DNA of 21,554 bases from an uncultured Coriobacteriia bacterium (GTDB taxonomy: Bacteria > Actinomycetota > Coriobacteriia > Coriobacteriales > QAMH01). The position numbers were made by a program, and so were the translations under genes. Shown here piece by piece: positions 1 to 7,379 of this stretch (positions within the stretch are counted from its first letter, which is position 1; every line of letters begins with the position of its first letter). The notes below the pieces were generated by a model. That model was not told where the DNA came from. It made no database searches and worked only from the letters and a program-made list of their open reading frames with translations. The stretch lies in NCBI GenBank assembly GCA_902478425.1, contig CABSKV010000019.1, positions 1 through 21,554 of the forward strand. Direction: 5' to 3'.

Positions 1-78
1 ATCCTGTATGCGTGCATGATGATCGCAGCGATTGCCGGACTCCTTGCCATGGGGGTTGCGCGTCGCGTTCGTCAGTAG
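1..78 (+). CDS. C-terminal end of a membrane-anchored protein (partial)
   Basis: The window opens inside a reading frame that runs 25 codons to a TAG at 76-78. The visible residues form one hydrophobic segment (starting ILYACMMIAAIAGLLAMGVA) followed by a short basic tail (RRVRQ). This is the usual end of a surface protein held by a C-terminal membrane helix, and it resembles the ends of the two large surface proteins encoded at 4420-6630 and 7380-11501. It could equally be the last helix of a multi-pass membrane protein. The start lies outside the window, so function cannot be assigned. Confidence 0.55.
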   Translation: MLYACMMIAAIAGLLAMGVARRVRQ

Positions 79-99
79 ATAGAGGTTTTGCGCAACCGA

Positions 100-158
100 G
101 ACAAGGGGACGGTCCTGGTGTTGCGCTTTAAGCGCAACACCAGGACCGTCCCCTTGTC
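100..158. repeat. Perfect long palindrome (29-bp arms, 1-nt centre)
   Basis: Bases 100-128 are the exact reverse complement of 130-158, with a single unpaired base at 129. The arm begins GACAAGGGGACGGTCC. It sits 21 bp after the stop of the upstream gene, so it may act as a bidirectional terminator or mRNA 3'-end stabiliser, but there is no T-run on either side. The GGGGAC/GTCCCC core resembles REP-type palindromes scattered in many bacterial genomes. Confidence 0.85.
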
Positions 159-164
159 GTCAAC

Positions 165-191
165 GTGTCACGGGGCCGGACCCCGTGACAC
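165..191. repeat. Inverted repeat before the sensor gene (11-bp arms, 5-nt loop)
   Basis: GTGTCACGGGG (165-175) pairs with CCCCGTGACAC (181-191) across the loop CCGGA. It lies directly after the longer palindrome and 29 bp before the ATG of the sensor gene. A related, degenerate sequence containing GGGGTCAGACCTCGTGACC occurs near 3930-3947, which suggests a dispersed repeat and not a gene-specific operator. Part of the hairpin would be in the sensor gene's leader if transcription starts upstream. Confidence 0.7.
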
Positions 192-220
192 AAAACCGGA
201 AGATCCGGGAAGGAGGGAAG

Positions 221-3217
221 ATGGAGCAGGAAAGCACATACGATGAGGCCGATGCCAAGCGCTACCGGGCCAAGCGGCTCGGACTGCTGTCGCTGTCCGC
301 CGTCTGTGCCGTGCTCGCCATCTTCCTGCTCGCCTTCAACCTGGGCTTTCTGTCGCGCACCCAGGAACTGGCCGGCCAGTATGCCCAGAGCGATTACGCC
401 GCCGACGTGCTGCTCATAATGTCCTACGACGAATCCGACCCCAACACTCCGCTTGCCCGCGACGGCGTGCTCGACGTCATGAGCCGCTCCGCCGTGAACG
501 TCGACGTCGTGTACATGAACGCCTACAACGCGCCCATCAACAGCTCGGCCTACTATACGTGGACGGGCCAGCTGCGCCAGAAGCTCGCCTCGCACGGCAG
601 CTATGACGCCGTGATCTGCTGCGATGACGAGGCCCTCACCTTCATGGAGAGCAATCATGGCGAGCTCTTTGGCTCGACTCCGGTGGTGTTCTTCGGCATC
701 AACGACTATTCCCATGCGATGAGCGCCGCCAACAGCGGATACGCCACGGGCATGCTCGAGCAGAGCTACCTGTGCTCCATGCTGAAGGTCACGTACTACA
801 TGCACCCGGACGCCACGAGCTTCACCGCCATCGTCGACCAGACCCCGGCGGGCGTCGGCGACCAGGCGCAGTTTGCGGCTGCCGCCCAGGACTTCACCGA
901 CATGGGAGTGCGCTATGTGAACGCTTCGCGCCTGAGCCGCAACGAGCTCGCGTCGTCGGTTGCCTCGACCGGCAGCGACACCATCCTCTTCCTGCTCGAT
1001 GCCAACACCGACCGCAACGGCAACGTCTACGCGCTGGACGATTCCATCGCCTGGGTGACGAGCGCCAGTTCCGTGCCCGTGTACCGCGGCTCCCCTGGTG
1101 GCGTGGGCAGCGGCATCGCCGGGTCCACCTACCTTGATCCCGAGCAGGACGGACGCAAGGCGGCCGAGATGACCATCGACGTGCTCAACGGCACGAGTCC
1201 CTCGTCGATTCCGCTGGTCGTGGACGGGACCTTGGGCTACGTCTTCGACGGCCAGGTGCTGAGCGACCATGGCGTGTCGACGCTCAACGTGCCAATTGGC
1301 AGCACCATGGTGAATCGCCAGCTCTTCTCCTTCGACACGCTGCGGGTCGTCGTGCTCCCGCTCGCCCTGCTCGTTCTCGCGCTCGTCTTCTTCATGAAGG
1401 CGCGTAATCTGGCCCGCCAGCAGCTTGCGGCGGTTGCCGCAGGCCAGGACGAGGTGGCGCTCGCGGTCGAGGACTTCGATGACGGCGTTGACGAGACAGG
1501 CGAGACGGATATCGTCGAGGCGAGCGCCGTCGAGGTGCCGGCCCGAATCATCGAGCCCGCGGCCCGGCGCACCAAGCCGAGGCAGCTTCCCAAGAACCAC
1601 AAACGCCAGGGAAGCGCACGCGGCTACCAGCGCTCGCTGCGTAAGACGCATGCGGTCGAGAAGGAGACGGACGAGCCGCAAGTCGAAGACGAGGTCAAGG
1701 TCACGGCGTTGGCCGAGGGCGACGAGGTCGAGGTGATCGCGGAGGTTCGCGCGGATGCGTCCGTCGAAGAGCAAGAGGCCGTCGTCGAGGCCGAGGTCAC
1801 GGCGTTGGCCGAGGGCGACGAGGTGGTCATCGAGGACGCCGAGGCAGCTGAGGACGTGGCCGAGCCGGAGCCCGAACCCGAACCCGAGCCCGAGCCGGAG
1901 CCCGAGGTGGAAGCGGAGCCGGAACCCGAGGATGAGCTCGAAGTCGAGGATACGGCCGAGGATGAGCTCGAAGCCGAAGCCGACCCCGAGGACGCAACCG
2001 ACCCCGAAGCCGAAGATGCGGCCGAGCCCGCTATCGCCGAGCCGGACATCCGCGCCTTGGTCGGTATCGAGGTCTGTGACCTGGACGAAATTGCCGATGC
2101 CAACGGCGTGCAGGCCGAAGAGGAATCGCTGCGCATCGTGCGCAAACGCCTCGAGGGCGTCGAGAACTCCTGCGTGCTCGAGGTCGAGGGCAATCGCATC
2201 CTCCTGGGATTCGATACCGATATCGATCGTGCCTCCAAGGAGCTCGAGCTCATCGAGTTCCTGCTGCGCCAGCCCATCACCGTGGAGGACAACACCATCA
2301 CGCTCAACTCGTGTATCGGCGCCGTGAACCGGCAGAAGTCCATGGACTTCGACGAGATGAAGTCGAGCGTCGACTTCGCCATCAACCAAGCTGCTGACCT
2401 CGGGCAACGCAATGTCGTCGTCTTCTATGACAATAACATGCGCCGCGCCATCCACGACCGCGAGAAGATAACGGCCCTGCTCCAGACCGCCATCGAGCAG
2501 GAGGACTTCCTCGTCTTCTATCAGCCGCAGATTGGCTTGCATGCCAACGAGGTCGTGGGTTACGAGGCTCTGGTGCGCCTGCGCAACAAGGCCTATCCGC
2601 CCTCGCAGTTCATTCCCGTGGCCGAGATCACGGGCCTCATCGTCGAAATCGACCGCATCGTGACTAAGCGGTCCGTGGAGCAGCTCGCCATCTGGAAGCG
2701 CCGCAACAAGCGCATGCGTCCCATATCCATCAACTTCTCGCCCGTCCACCTCACCCGCGACGACGATTACGTGACCTACCTGCTGAGCTTGCTCAAGACC
2801 TATGACGTTTCGAGCGAGTACATCAAGATCGAGGTCACCGAGACGCTGTTCAGCGGGAGCAACCAACAGAAGGCCGAGGACCTCATCAAGCGTCTGTTCG
2901 ATGCCGGCATCTCGATCGCGCTCGACAACTTTGGCATGGGCTATACGTCGTTTACCGACATCATGGCCATTCCCGCGTCGATCATCAAGATCGACCGGGA
3001 GTTCGTGGACACGTTCCTCGTCGATGGCAACGCCGAGAACTTCGAGCAGCTCGTGCGCCTCGCGCATGGCCTGGGGCGCAAGGTCGTCGTGGTGGGCGTG
3101 GACAAGAAGTGGCAGATCGACATGTGCCGCGAGCTCAACTGCGACGTTGTGCAGGGCTACTACTTCTCGAAGCCGCTTCTTCCCGAAAACGCAGCCCAGT
3201 ACAAACCCCGCGGGTAG
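221..3217 (+). CDS. Membrane sensor: ABC-type substrate-binding-like domain, acidic linker, degenerate GGDEF and EAL domains
   Basis: 998 aa. The ATG at 221 is preferred because AGGAGG lies at 211-216; an in-frame GTG at 185 falls inside a hairpin. Membrane helices are at about residues 19-43 and 375-395. Between them is an extracytoplasmic domain resembling the ABC_sub_bind family. Residues about 405-605 are a very acidic linker with an EPEP tract encoded near 1861-1915. Then come a GGDEF-like fold (about 610-737) with EVEGNRILLGF where the GGDEF motif should be, and an EAL-like domain (about 745-991). The EAL domain keeps EALVR, the Asn of SINFSP, the Glu of EVTE, the Lys of IKID and the Gln of VQGYYFSKP. 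However, DDFG is DNFG and AEGVE is VVGVD. Family knowledge says these positions bind metal or serve catalysis, so a cyclic di-GMP receptor or protein-interaction role is more likely than phosphodiesterase activity. The ligand is unknown. Confidence 0.85.
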   Translation: MEQESTYDEADAKRYRAKRLGLLSLSAVCAVLAIFLLAFNLGFLSRTQELAGQYAQSDYAADVLLIMSYDESDPNTPLARDGVLDVMSRSAVNVDVVYMNAYNAPINSSAYYTWTGQLRQKLASHGSYDAVICCDDEALTFMESNHGELFGSTPVVFFGINDYSHAMSAANSGYATGMLEQSYLCSMLKVTYYMHPDATSFTAIVDQTPAGVGDQAQFAAAAQDFTDMGVRYVNASRLSRNELASSVASTGSDTILFLLDANTDRNGNVYALDDSIAWVTSASSVPVYRGSPGGVGSGIAGSTYLDPEQDGRKAAEMTIDVLNGTSPSSIPLVVDGTLGYVFDGQVLSDHGVSTLNVPIGSTMVNRQLFSFDTLRVVVLPLALLVLALVFFMKARNLARQQLAAVAAGQDEVALAVEDFDDGVDETGETDIVEASAVEVPARIIEPAARRTKPRQLPKNHKRQGSARGYQRSLRKTHAVEKETDEPQVEDEVKVTALAEGDEVEVIAEVRADASVEEQEAVVEAEVTALAEGDEVVIEDAEAAEDVAEPEPEPEPEPEPEPEVEAEPEPEDELEVEDTAEDELEAEADPEDATDPEAEDAAEPAIAEPDIRALVGIEVCDLDEIADANGVQAEEESLRIVRKRLEGVENSCVLEVEGNRILLGFDTDIDRASKELELIEFLLRQPITVEDNTITLNSCIGAVNRQKSMDFDEMKSSVDFAINQAADLGQRNVVVFYDNNMRRAIHDREKITALLQTAIEQEDFLVFYQPQIGLHANEVVGYEALVRLRNKAYPPSQFIPVAEITGLIVEIDRIVTKRSVEQLAIWKRRNKRMRPISINFSPVHLTRDDDYVTYLLSLLKTYDVSSEYIKIEVTETLFSGSNQQKAEDLIKRLFDAGISIALDNFGMGYTSFTDIMAIPASIIKIDREFVDTFLVDGNAENFEQLVRLAHGLGRKVVVVGVDKKWQIDMCRELNCDVVQGYYFSKPLLPENAAQYKPRG
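1699..1824 (+). repeat. 30-bp direct duplication inside the acidic linker
   Basis: Bases 1699-1728 recur exactly at 1795-1824, 96 bp (32 codons) apart. Both encode the peptide VTALAEGDEV. The following stretch carries further short repeats: EPEP codons near 1861-1915 and a duplicated GAGGATGAGCTCGAAG near 1928 and 1958. The linker therefore seems to have grown by in-frame duplication and probably varies in length between strains. Confidence 0.85.
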
Positions 3218-3230
3218 TGGAGTGAGGGGA

Positions 3231-3578
3231 AGTTGCCTAGAGACGTTTACTCACCTGCTAAGATATGTGTGTAATGGAAAGGTGAACGACGATTCCCTGG
3301 TCAAGGCAATCGATACGGAGGTCGCTATGGTCAATAAGGACGACGTCTGGCTCGATAACATCTGGTCCGTGACCACGTTGCAAAATGAGCACAAGATGGA
3401 GCTCAACCACTGGAAGCGAATTGCCAGCGAGGCAAAGCAACAGGGCATAGAGCAGGGCGAGGAACGCTCGGGGCATCTTGTCGATGCGCTGCTCGATGCC
3501 GGACGCTTCGATGATCTCAAACGCCAATGTAACGACGCCTCATATCGTCAGACCCTCTTTGAGGAGTTCGGGCTGTAA
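3231..3578 (+). pseudogene. 3' remnant of an Rpn-family (PD-(D/E)XK) recombination-promoting nuclease gene
   Basis: An open frame beginning just after the sensor gene encodes ETFTHLLRYV, then NDDSLVKAID, and ends in GIEQGEERSGHLVDALLDAG and a tail finishing EEFGL. This charged EGxxxG-type segment followed by a short helical end is how Rpn/PDDEXK transposase-like nucleases commonly finish. The N-terminal catalytic domain is absent because the frame runs straight into the sensor gene. A residual 83-aa ORF could start at the ATG at 3327, with GGAG at 3317-3320. Most likely this is decayed mobile-type DNA, but expression of the short protein cannot be excluded. The family assignment comes from recognising the tail only. 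Confidence 0.55.
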
Positions 3579-3921
3579 CTTCGGTCATTTGGCAGGGGTC
3601 GCGCAAATCGCCGTCGAATCGCTGGTGGCGAAAGGGAAGCGCAGCCAGTGTCGAGATACCGGGCTGCCAGGACCGCGGGAAATGCCAGACGTGATGGGCG
3701 TTCCCTGCGCATTGGCTGGGTTTGCCGAGTATGGTACATCGCTGACCGGGTGCTAAGCATCAAATGACATCTTGCTTTACGTCTACTAGCACCATGCAAT
3801 ACAAATGATAGCTATCTAAATTCAAGATAATAGCAAATCTTGGCGATTTGCTTCATGGTTGCTATGAGAGGCGTAGAAAAAATTTGCGTCGCGTGAATCG
3901 TTTTCTCGTTTTTCGTTCAAA
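3579..3921. other. Gene-poor spacer, no convincing gene
   Basis: Short ORFs occur on both strands but none has a ribosome binding site together with protein-like composition. From about 3770 the DNA becomes AT-rich and carries small inverted repeats: GATAGCTATC (3807-3816), and AGCAAATC (3832-3839) with GATTTGCT (3845-3852). It reads as decayed sequence downstream of the nuclease remnant. Confidence 0.5.
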
Positions 3922-4096
3922 GCGCCAGGGGGTCAGACCTCGTGACCAGACAATTGTCGCCGGGGCGCTTTTGTCTGGTTTCGTGACAGGTGTCTTATAA
4001 CCAGACAAAAGCGCCCCGGTGAGTTTTGTCTTGTCTGGCGAGGGGCCAGCCCCCTGGCATAAAACCAGACAAAAGCGTCCCGGCGAGTTTTGTCTT
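3922..4096. repeat. Cluster of REP-like hairpin units
   Basis: At least three copies of a roughly 33-bp unit with the core GTCGCCGGGGCG, bounded by CCAGACAA and TTGTCTGG. One plus-orientation copy spans 3946-3978. Two inverted copies are at 3999-4032 and 4063-4096; these are 34 bp each, differ at two bases and lie 64 bp apart. Bases 3960-3980 and 3999-4019 form a perfect 21-bp inverted repeat with an 18-nt loop. A related GCCAGGGGG-containing element flanks both sides, at about 3922-3945 and inverted at about 4037-4060. The same core recurs at 19570-19664. Confidence 0.8.
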
Positions 4097-4281
4097 ATTG
4101 CCCTTGACCAGTGCAAATAGACCATTCGCCGAGCATAAGATGAATACGAACCCGAACCAACGTAGTATTAGTGTCGACGAAACGGGCGTTACCCCAATCG
4201 CGCGTTTCGCCAGGTAATGAAGGATTCGTTTTGGAGAGGTAGGATTCTTTCTCTGTAGCTCACCGGCAAATGAGGTACAGA

Positions 4282-4310
4282 TTGACAATCTACTAATCAG
4301 ACTGTTTACC
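4282..4310 (+). promoter_or_regulatory. Candidate sigma-70-type promoter for the LRR/B-repeat surface protein
   Basis: A perfect -35 TTGACA (4282-4287), a 17-bp spacer and a weak -10 TTTACC (4305-4310) lie about 110 bp upstream of the ATG at 4420. The rest of 4097-4419 shows no gene. The -10 matches the consensus at only three positions, so this is a candidate. Confidence 0.35.
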
Positions 4311-4419
4311 TTGCGTTTTTGTCTGTTCTCGCGCCTGGCCCTTGTAAGAAAGCAAAGGGTTTGGTGCTTTGTGCATTTTATTTGCATGAATGCGCGTCAT
4401 GTAAGAAAGGACGGGCACA

Positions 4420-6630
4420 ATGACAAAGTGGAAAGCAAGAATCGTGTCCGTGTTCGTGATCGCGTTTATCGCGGCGATGCTGGGAACGGCAACCGCATTC
4501 GCGAGTCCGACGGACATCGATGAGCCCTCCGAGGGCACTTTTATAGAATTGGAGCCCCCCGTCGTCTTCACCCTTGACGACGTGGAGCCGGGCGACGAGC
4601 CCACGACCGAGACGCCTGCGGACACGGTGAAGCCTGCAGACGATGCCACCACGGTCACGTCGGCCGAGGACATCACGACCCAGTCGACCACGGGTTTCTG
4701 GGGCACGAGCAACCAGTGCACCTGGGAGCTGAAGGACACGGGCGAGCTCGTCATTGGCGCAGGTCTCACCAGCGCCCAGCCCATGTGGGACTATCCCCAT
4801 GATGACTACGGCACGACTTATTCGAACATTCTGGCTGACAAGGGTGTCAGCCCTGCCTCCGTCACGAGCATCACCATTAGCCAGTTTGTCTCCAGCATCG
4901 GGGCAAACGCGTTTCAGGGCTTCATCAACCTGAAGTCCGTCATCTTTGGTTCGCCGACCACGGGCACCACTCTGACCAGCATTGGCAACGGCGCGTTTGC
5001 AGGCTGCACCAGCCTTGTCAACATCACCCTTCCGGGAAAGCTTCAGGCCATCGGTGCTGACGCCTTCAAGGGCTGCACGGGGCTTGCCTCCATCGGCCTG
5101 CCTGCCAGCCTCACGTCCATCGGCAGTAATGCCTTTGCCGATTGCCCGTCCTTGAGCAAGGCAGGTAGCGTCAACTACGCGGGCACCACGGCCCAGTGGA
5201 ACTCCATCCAGATGGGAAGCGGCAACGACATCCTCGATGAGGGCCTGCAGGCCAAGGACGTCTTCACCGTCACCTTCCACTACAATGACGGCACCAGTCA
5301 CCCCACGCCCTTCGCGACCCTGACGACAGGCACGAACGGCAGGCTCACCGCGCTTCCGGAGAGCAATCCCTTCTGGCCGGACCACACCTTCAGGGGATGG
5401 TTCACGGAGACGTCGGGCGGTGTCAGGATTACCACGGCCTATACGTTCAAGACGGACACGGACGTGTACGCCCAGTGGTACGTCGGCGAGGACAAGTACG
5501 AGATCACCTTCTATCCCAACGGTCAGGGTGCCATGATCAACGGCAGCCAGATGCAGGTCGTCAAGACCACGACGGAGGGTTATCTGACGGAGCTTCCGCC
5601 CGATCCCACGCGAGCCGGCTACAAGTTTACGGGCTGGTGGAGCACCGCTTCCGGTAGCGAGGGCTACGAGATCGACAAGGAGAATCTCAGCTCGACGCCC
5701 TTCGACAAGGCCACCAGCTTCTACGCCCGCTGGCAGAAGCTCGAGGCTTCCGGAAACTGGGTCATCACCTATGACGCCAACGGCGGCGTGCTCACGGACG
5801 CCCCGCAGATGACGACTGGCGAGGGTGACACGCTCGTCCAGCTCGCCGGCGATCCCGCGCGTGAGGGCTATAAGTTCCTGGGTTGGTTCACGGCCGCTAC
5901 GGGCGGTAACCAGGTCATCGCCAAGGTGACCGTCTTCACCCGGGACACGACGCTGTACGCGCACTGGGAGGCCAAGCCCGTCGATCCGGATAACCCGGAT
6001 AATCCGGACAAGCCGGATAACCCGGACAATCCCGACACGCCGACGTACAAGGTCGTCTCGGGCGCCAACAGCACCTTCACCGCGGGCGGCAACGGCACCA
6101 TCGTGATGCGCGCGGACGGCGACCTGGCCAAGTTCCAGGCGCTGCTGGTGGACGGCAAGGAGCTCAAGCGCGACACGGACTACACCGTGACCTCCGGCTC
6201 CGTGATCGCCACCATAAAGAACGCCTACCTCAGCACGCTTGCCGCCGGCAAGCACAGCGTCACCTTCCGCTACAACGATGGCCAGGCGTCCGCGGACTTC
6301 ACCGTGACCAAGGCCTCCGATAACGGCGACAAGAATGACGGCAACGACAATAGCGGCAATAACAACAGCGGCAACAACAACGATAACAGCGGTAACAGCA
6401 ACAACGACGGCAACACGAACCGCCCCACCTCGCAGGTGAGCGATTCGACCGGGGACAATGGCTCTGAGAGCAACGGAAACGGCTCAGGAAGCGCGAATGC
6501 TTCCGGGACGGGTTCTGGGCCGTCGGACACCTCCGACGGCGCTCAGACGGCGTCTCTGGCGCTCGTTATGCTCCTGGCCCTCATGGGTCTTGCTGCGAGC
6601 CGTAGCCGTCGCATCCGCGTCATGAAGTAA
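4420..6630 (+). CDS. Secreted, membrane-anchored surface protein with BspA-type leucine-rich repeats and three InlB/Flg_new B-repeats
   Basis: 736 aa. The ATG at 4420 follows AAAGGA at 4406-4411. A signal peptide is clear, with likely cleavage after AFA (residue 28). Residues about 148-247 carry LRR_5/BspA repeats (SIGANAFQG, SIGNGAFAGCTSL, IGADAFKGC, SIGSNAFADC). Three InlB-type B-repeats follow at about 282-353, 359-438 and 447-516, each ending in a hydrophobic-aromatic motif such as VYAQW, FYARW or LYAHW and containing FxGWW/FxGWF. A DNP-rich linker (about 518-541) leads to a small beta domain (about 542-630), an Asn/Ser/Gly-rich stretch and a C-terminal helix (about 710-727) with the basic end SRSRRIRVMK. 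No LPXTG is present. The family is known for adhesion and surface binding; the ligand here is unknown. Confidence 0.88.
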   Translation: MTKWKARIVSVFVIAFIAAMLGTATAFASPTDIDEPSEGTFIELEPPVVFTLDDVEPGDEPTTETPADTVKPADDATTVTSAEDITTQSTTGFWGTSNQCTWELKDTGELVIGAGLTSAQPMWDYPHDDYGTTYSNILADKGVSPASVTSITISQFVSSIGANAFQGFINLKSVIFGSPTTGTTLTSIGNGAFAGCTSLVNITLPGKLQAIGADAFKGCTGLASIGLPASLTSIGSNAFADCPSLSKAGSVNYAGTTAQWNSIQMGSGNDILDEGLQAKDVFTVTFHYNDGTSHPTPFATLTTGTNGRLTALPESNPFWPDHTFRGWFTETSGGVRITTAYTFKTDTDVYAQWYVGEDKYEITFYPNGQGAMINGSQMQVVKTTTEGYLTELPPDPTRAGYKFTGWWSTASGSEGYEIDKENLSSTPFDKATSFYARWQKLEASGNWVITYDANGGVLTDAPQMTTGEGDTLVQLAGDPAREGYKFLGWFTAATGGNQVIAKVTVFTRDTTLYAHWEAKPVDPDNPDNPDKPDNPDNPDTPTYKVVSGANSTFTAGGNGTIVMRADGDLAKFQALLVDGKELKRDTDYTVTSGSVIATIKNAYLSTLAAGKHSVTFRYNDGQASADFTVTKASDNGDKNDGNDNSGNNNSGNNNDNSGNSNNDGNTNRPTSQVSDSTGDNGSESNGNGSGSANASGTGSGPSDTSDGAQTASLALVMLLALMGLAASRSRRIRVMK

Positions 6631-6657
6631 ACGCAATCGCACAGTTTGTGAGTCATG

Positions 6658-6688
6658 GGTGCCCTCGGTAACGGGGGCACCTTTTTTT
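6658..6688 (+). terminator. Rho-independent terminator after the LRR/B-repeat gene
   Basis: GGTGCCC (6658-6664) pairs with GGGCACC (6675-6681) and is followed by seven T residues (6682-6688), 27 bp after the stop codon. It fits transcription of the plus-strand gene ending at 6630. Confidence 0.9.
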
Positions 6689-6862
6689 GTGGCTGGGGGA
6701 GAGGTGACAAAAGGTGCCCGGGATGCTTCGTCGCGTCATCAGCTCCAGAAGCGAGATGGAACAACTGACTTCGCCCTCTGTCTCAGTAGGCACCAGGCAG
6801 ACAATGTCGATATTCAATGGGAGAGGGATTGGATAGGGGAGTAGTCGATTATCTAACGGGGC

Positions 6863-7070
6863 CAGAAGAAATAAGAGTGAGTCAGATCATGTATCAAAGA
6901 GTCAATTGCTCCGAAATATTAGACGGTGCCAGAAGAAAATGAGACAAGTTAGTCAGACCAATCTGTCTCATATATTACTGATACCTGTTAAAAATGAAAC
7001 GATTTAGTCTGACCAACTCGGCATATTAATGGCAGGTACCGGAAGCTTAATGTAAGTTGAACTAGACAAG
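6863..7070 (+). repeat. Diverged direct repeats in the spacer before the beta-helix surface protein
   Basis: Two 33-bp elements starting CCAGAAGAAAATGAG (6929) and CCTGTTAAAAATGAA (6984) match at 25 of 33 positions and lie exactly 55 bp apart. Both end AGTC(A/T)GACCAA. A shorter version starts at 6863 (CCAGAAGAAATAAGAG, then AGTCAGATCA at 6881). A doubtful fourth (CCGGAAGCTTAATG) starts at 7039, again 55 bp on. The elements lie 310-520 bp upstream of the 7380 start. They could be regulator-binding sites or a decayed repeat. Confidence 0.55.
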
Positions 7071-7191
7071 TCTTTCGACGGATATGTCAGGGCATCAGAT
7101 CACTCAGCGATGCCTTGGCGCATTGGCAAGACATGTCCTCCACTGTTTTTGCTCTAAATCGGGGTCCTAACATGTCGTTGACCTTTGATTT

Positions 7192-7219
7192 TTGACCGTA
7201 AGCGGCGTTTGCCTGTACT
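7192..7219 (+). promoter_or_regulatory. Candidate promoter with adjacent small palindrome
   Basis: TTGACC (7192-7197) and TGTACT (7214-7219) are separated by 16 bp. A palindrome GCATGG-CATTA-CCATGC follows at 7222-7238, where an operator could overlap the start site. A second TTGACC at 7178-7183 forms a direct repeat with the first. If used, the promoter would give a leader of about 150 nt before the ATG at 7380. The rest of 6689-7379 holds the diverged repeats and no convincing gene. Confidence 0.35.
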
Positions 7220-7379
7220 TTGCATGGCATTACCATGCCAGTTCATGTTCTATATACGCTGCAATCTGGCGATTTTTATATCATCTAGATACGCGTACAC
7301 GCGAGATTCTCCCTTACAACGTGCTCCAAACACCATCGTTTTCCGTTCACCGTGCCGAGGAACGAAAGGATGCGACTGC

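Noticed and set aside
128..3067. 979-aa open frame antisense to the sensor gene
   Set aside because: Produced by strong third-position G/C bias of the opposite gene. Composition is His/Gly/Asp/Leu-rich without domains, it has no ribosome binding site, and it runs into the intergenic palindrome.
3922..4096. Possible short CRISPR array
   Set aside because: The repeats are in both orientations, are few, have unequal spacing and are self-complementary over most of their length; no cas genes are nearby.
4217..4419. Possible riboswitch in the leader of the LRR/B-repeat gene
   Set aside because: I could not match conserved riboswitch core elements such as those of cyclic di-GMP aptamers, and no terminator-antiterminator pair is visible.
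4378..6255. 625-aa open frame antisense to the LRR/B-repeat protein
   Set aside because: Shadow of a well-supported plus-strand gene; no motif or translation signal.
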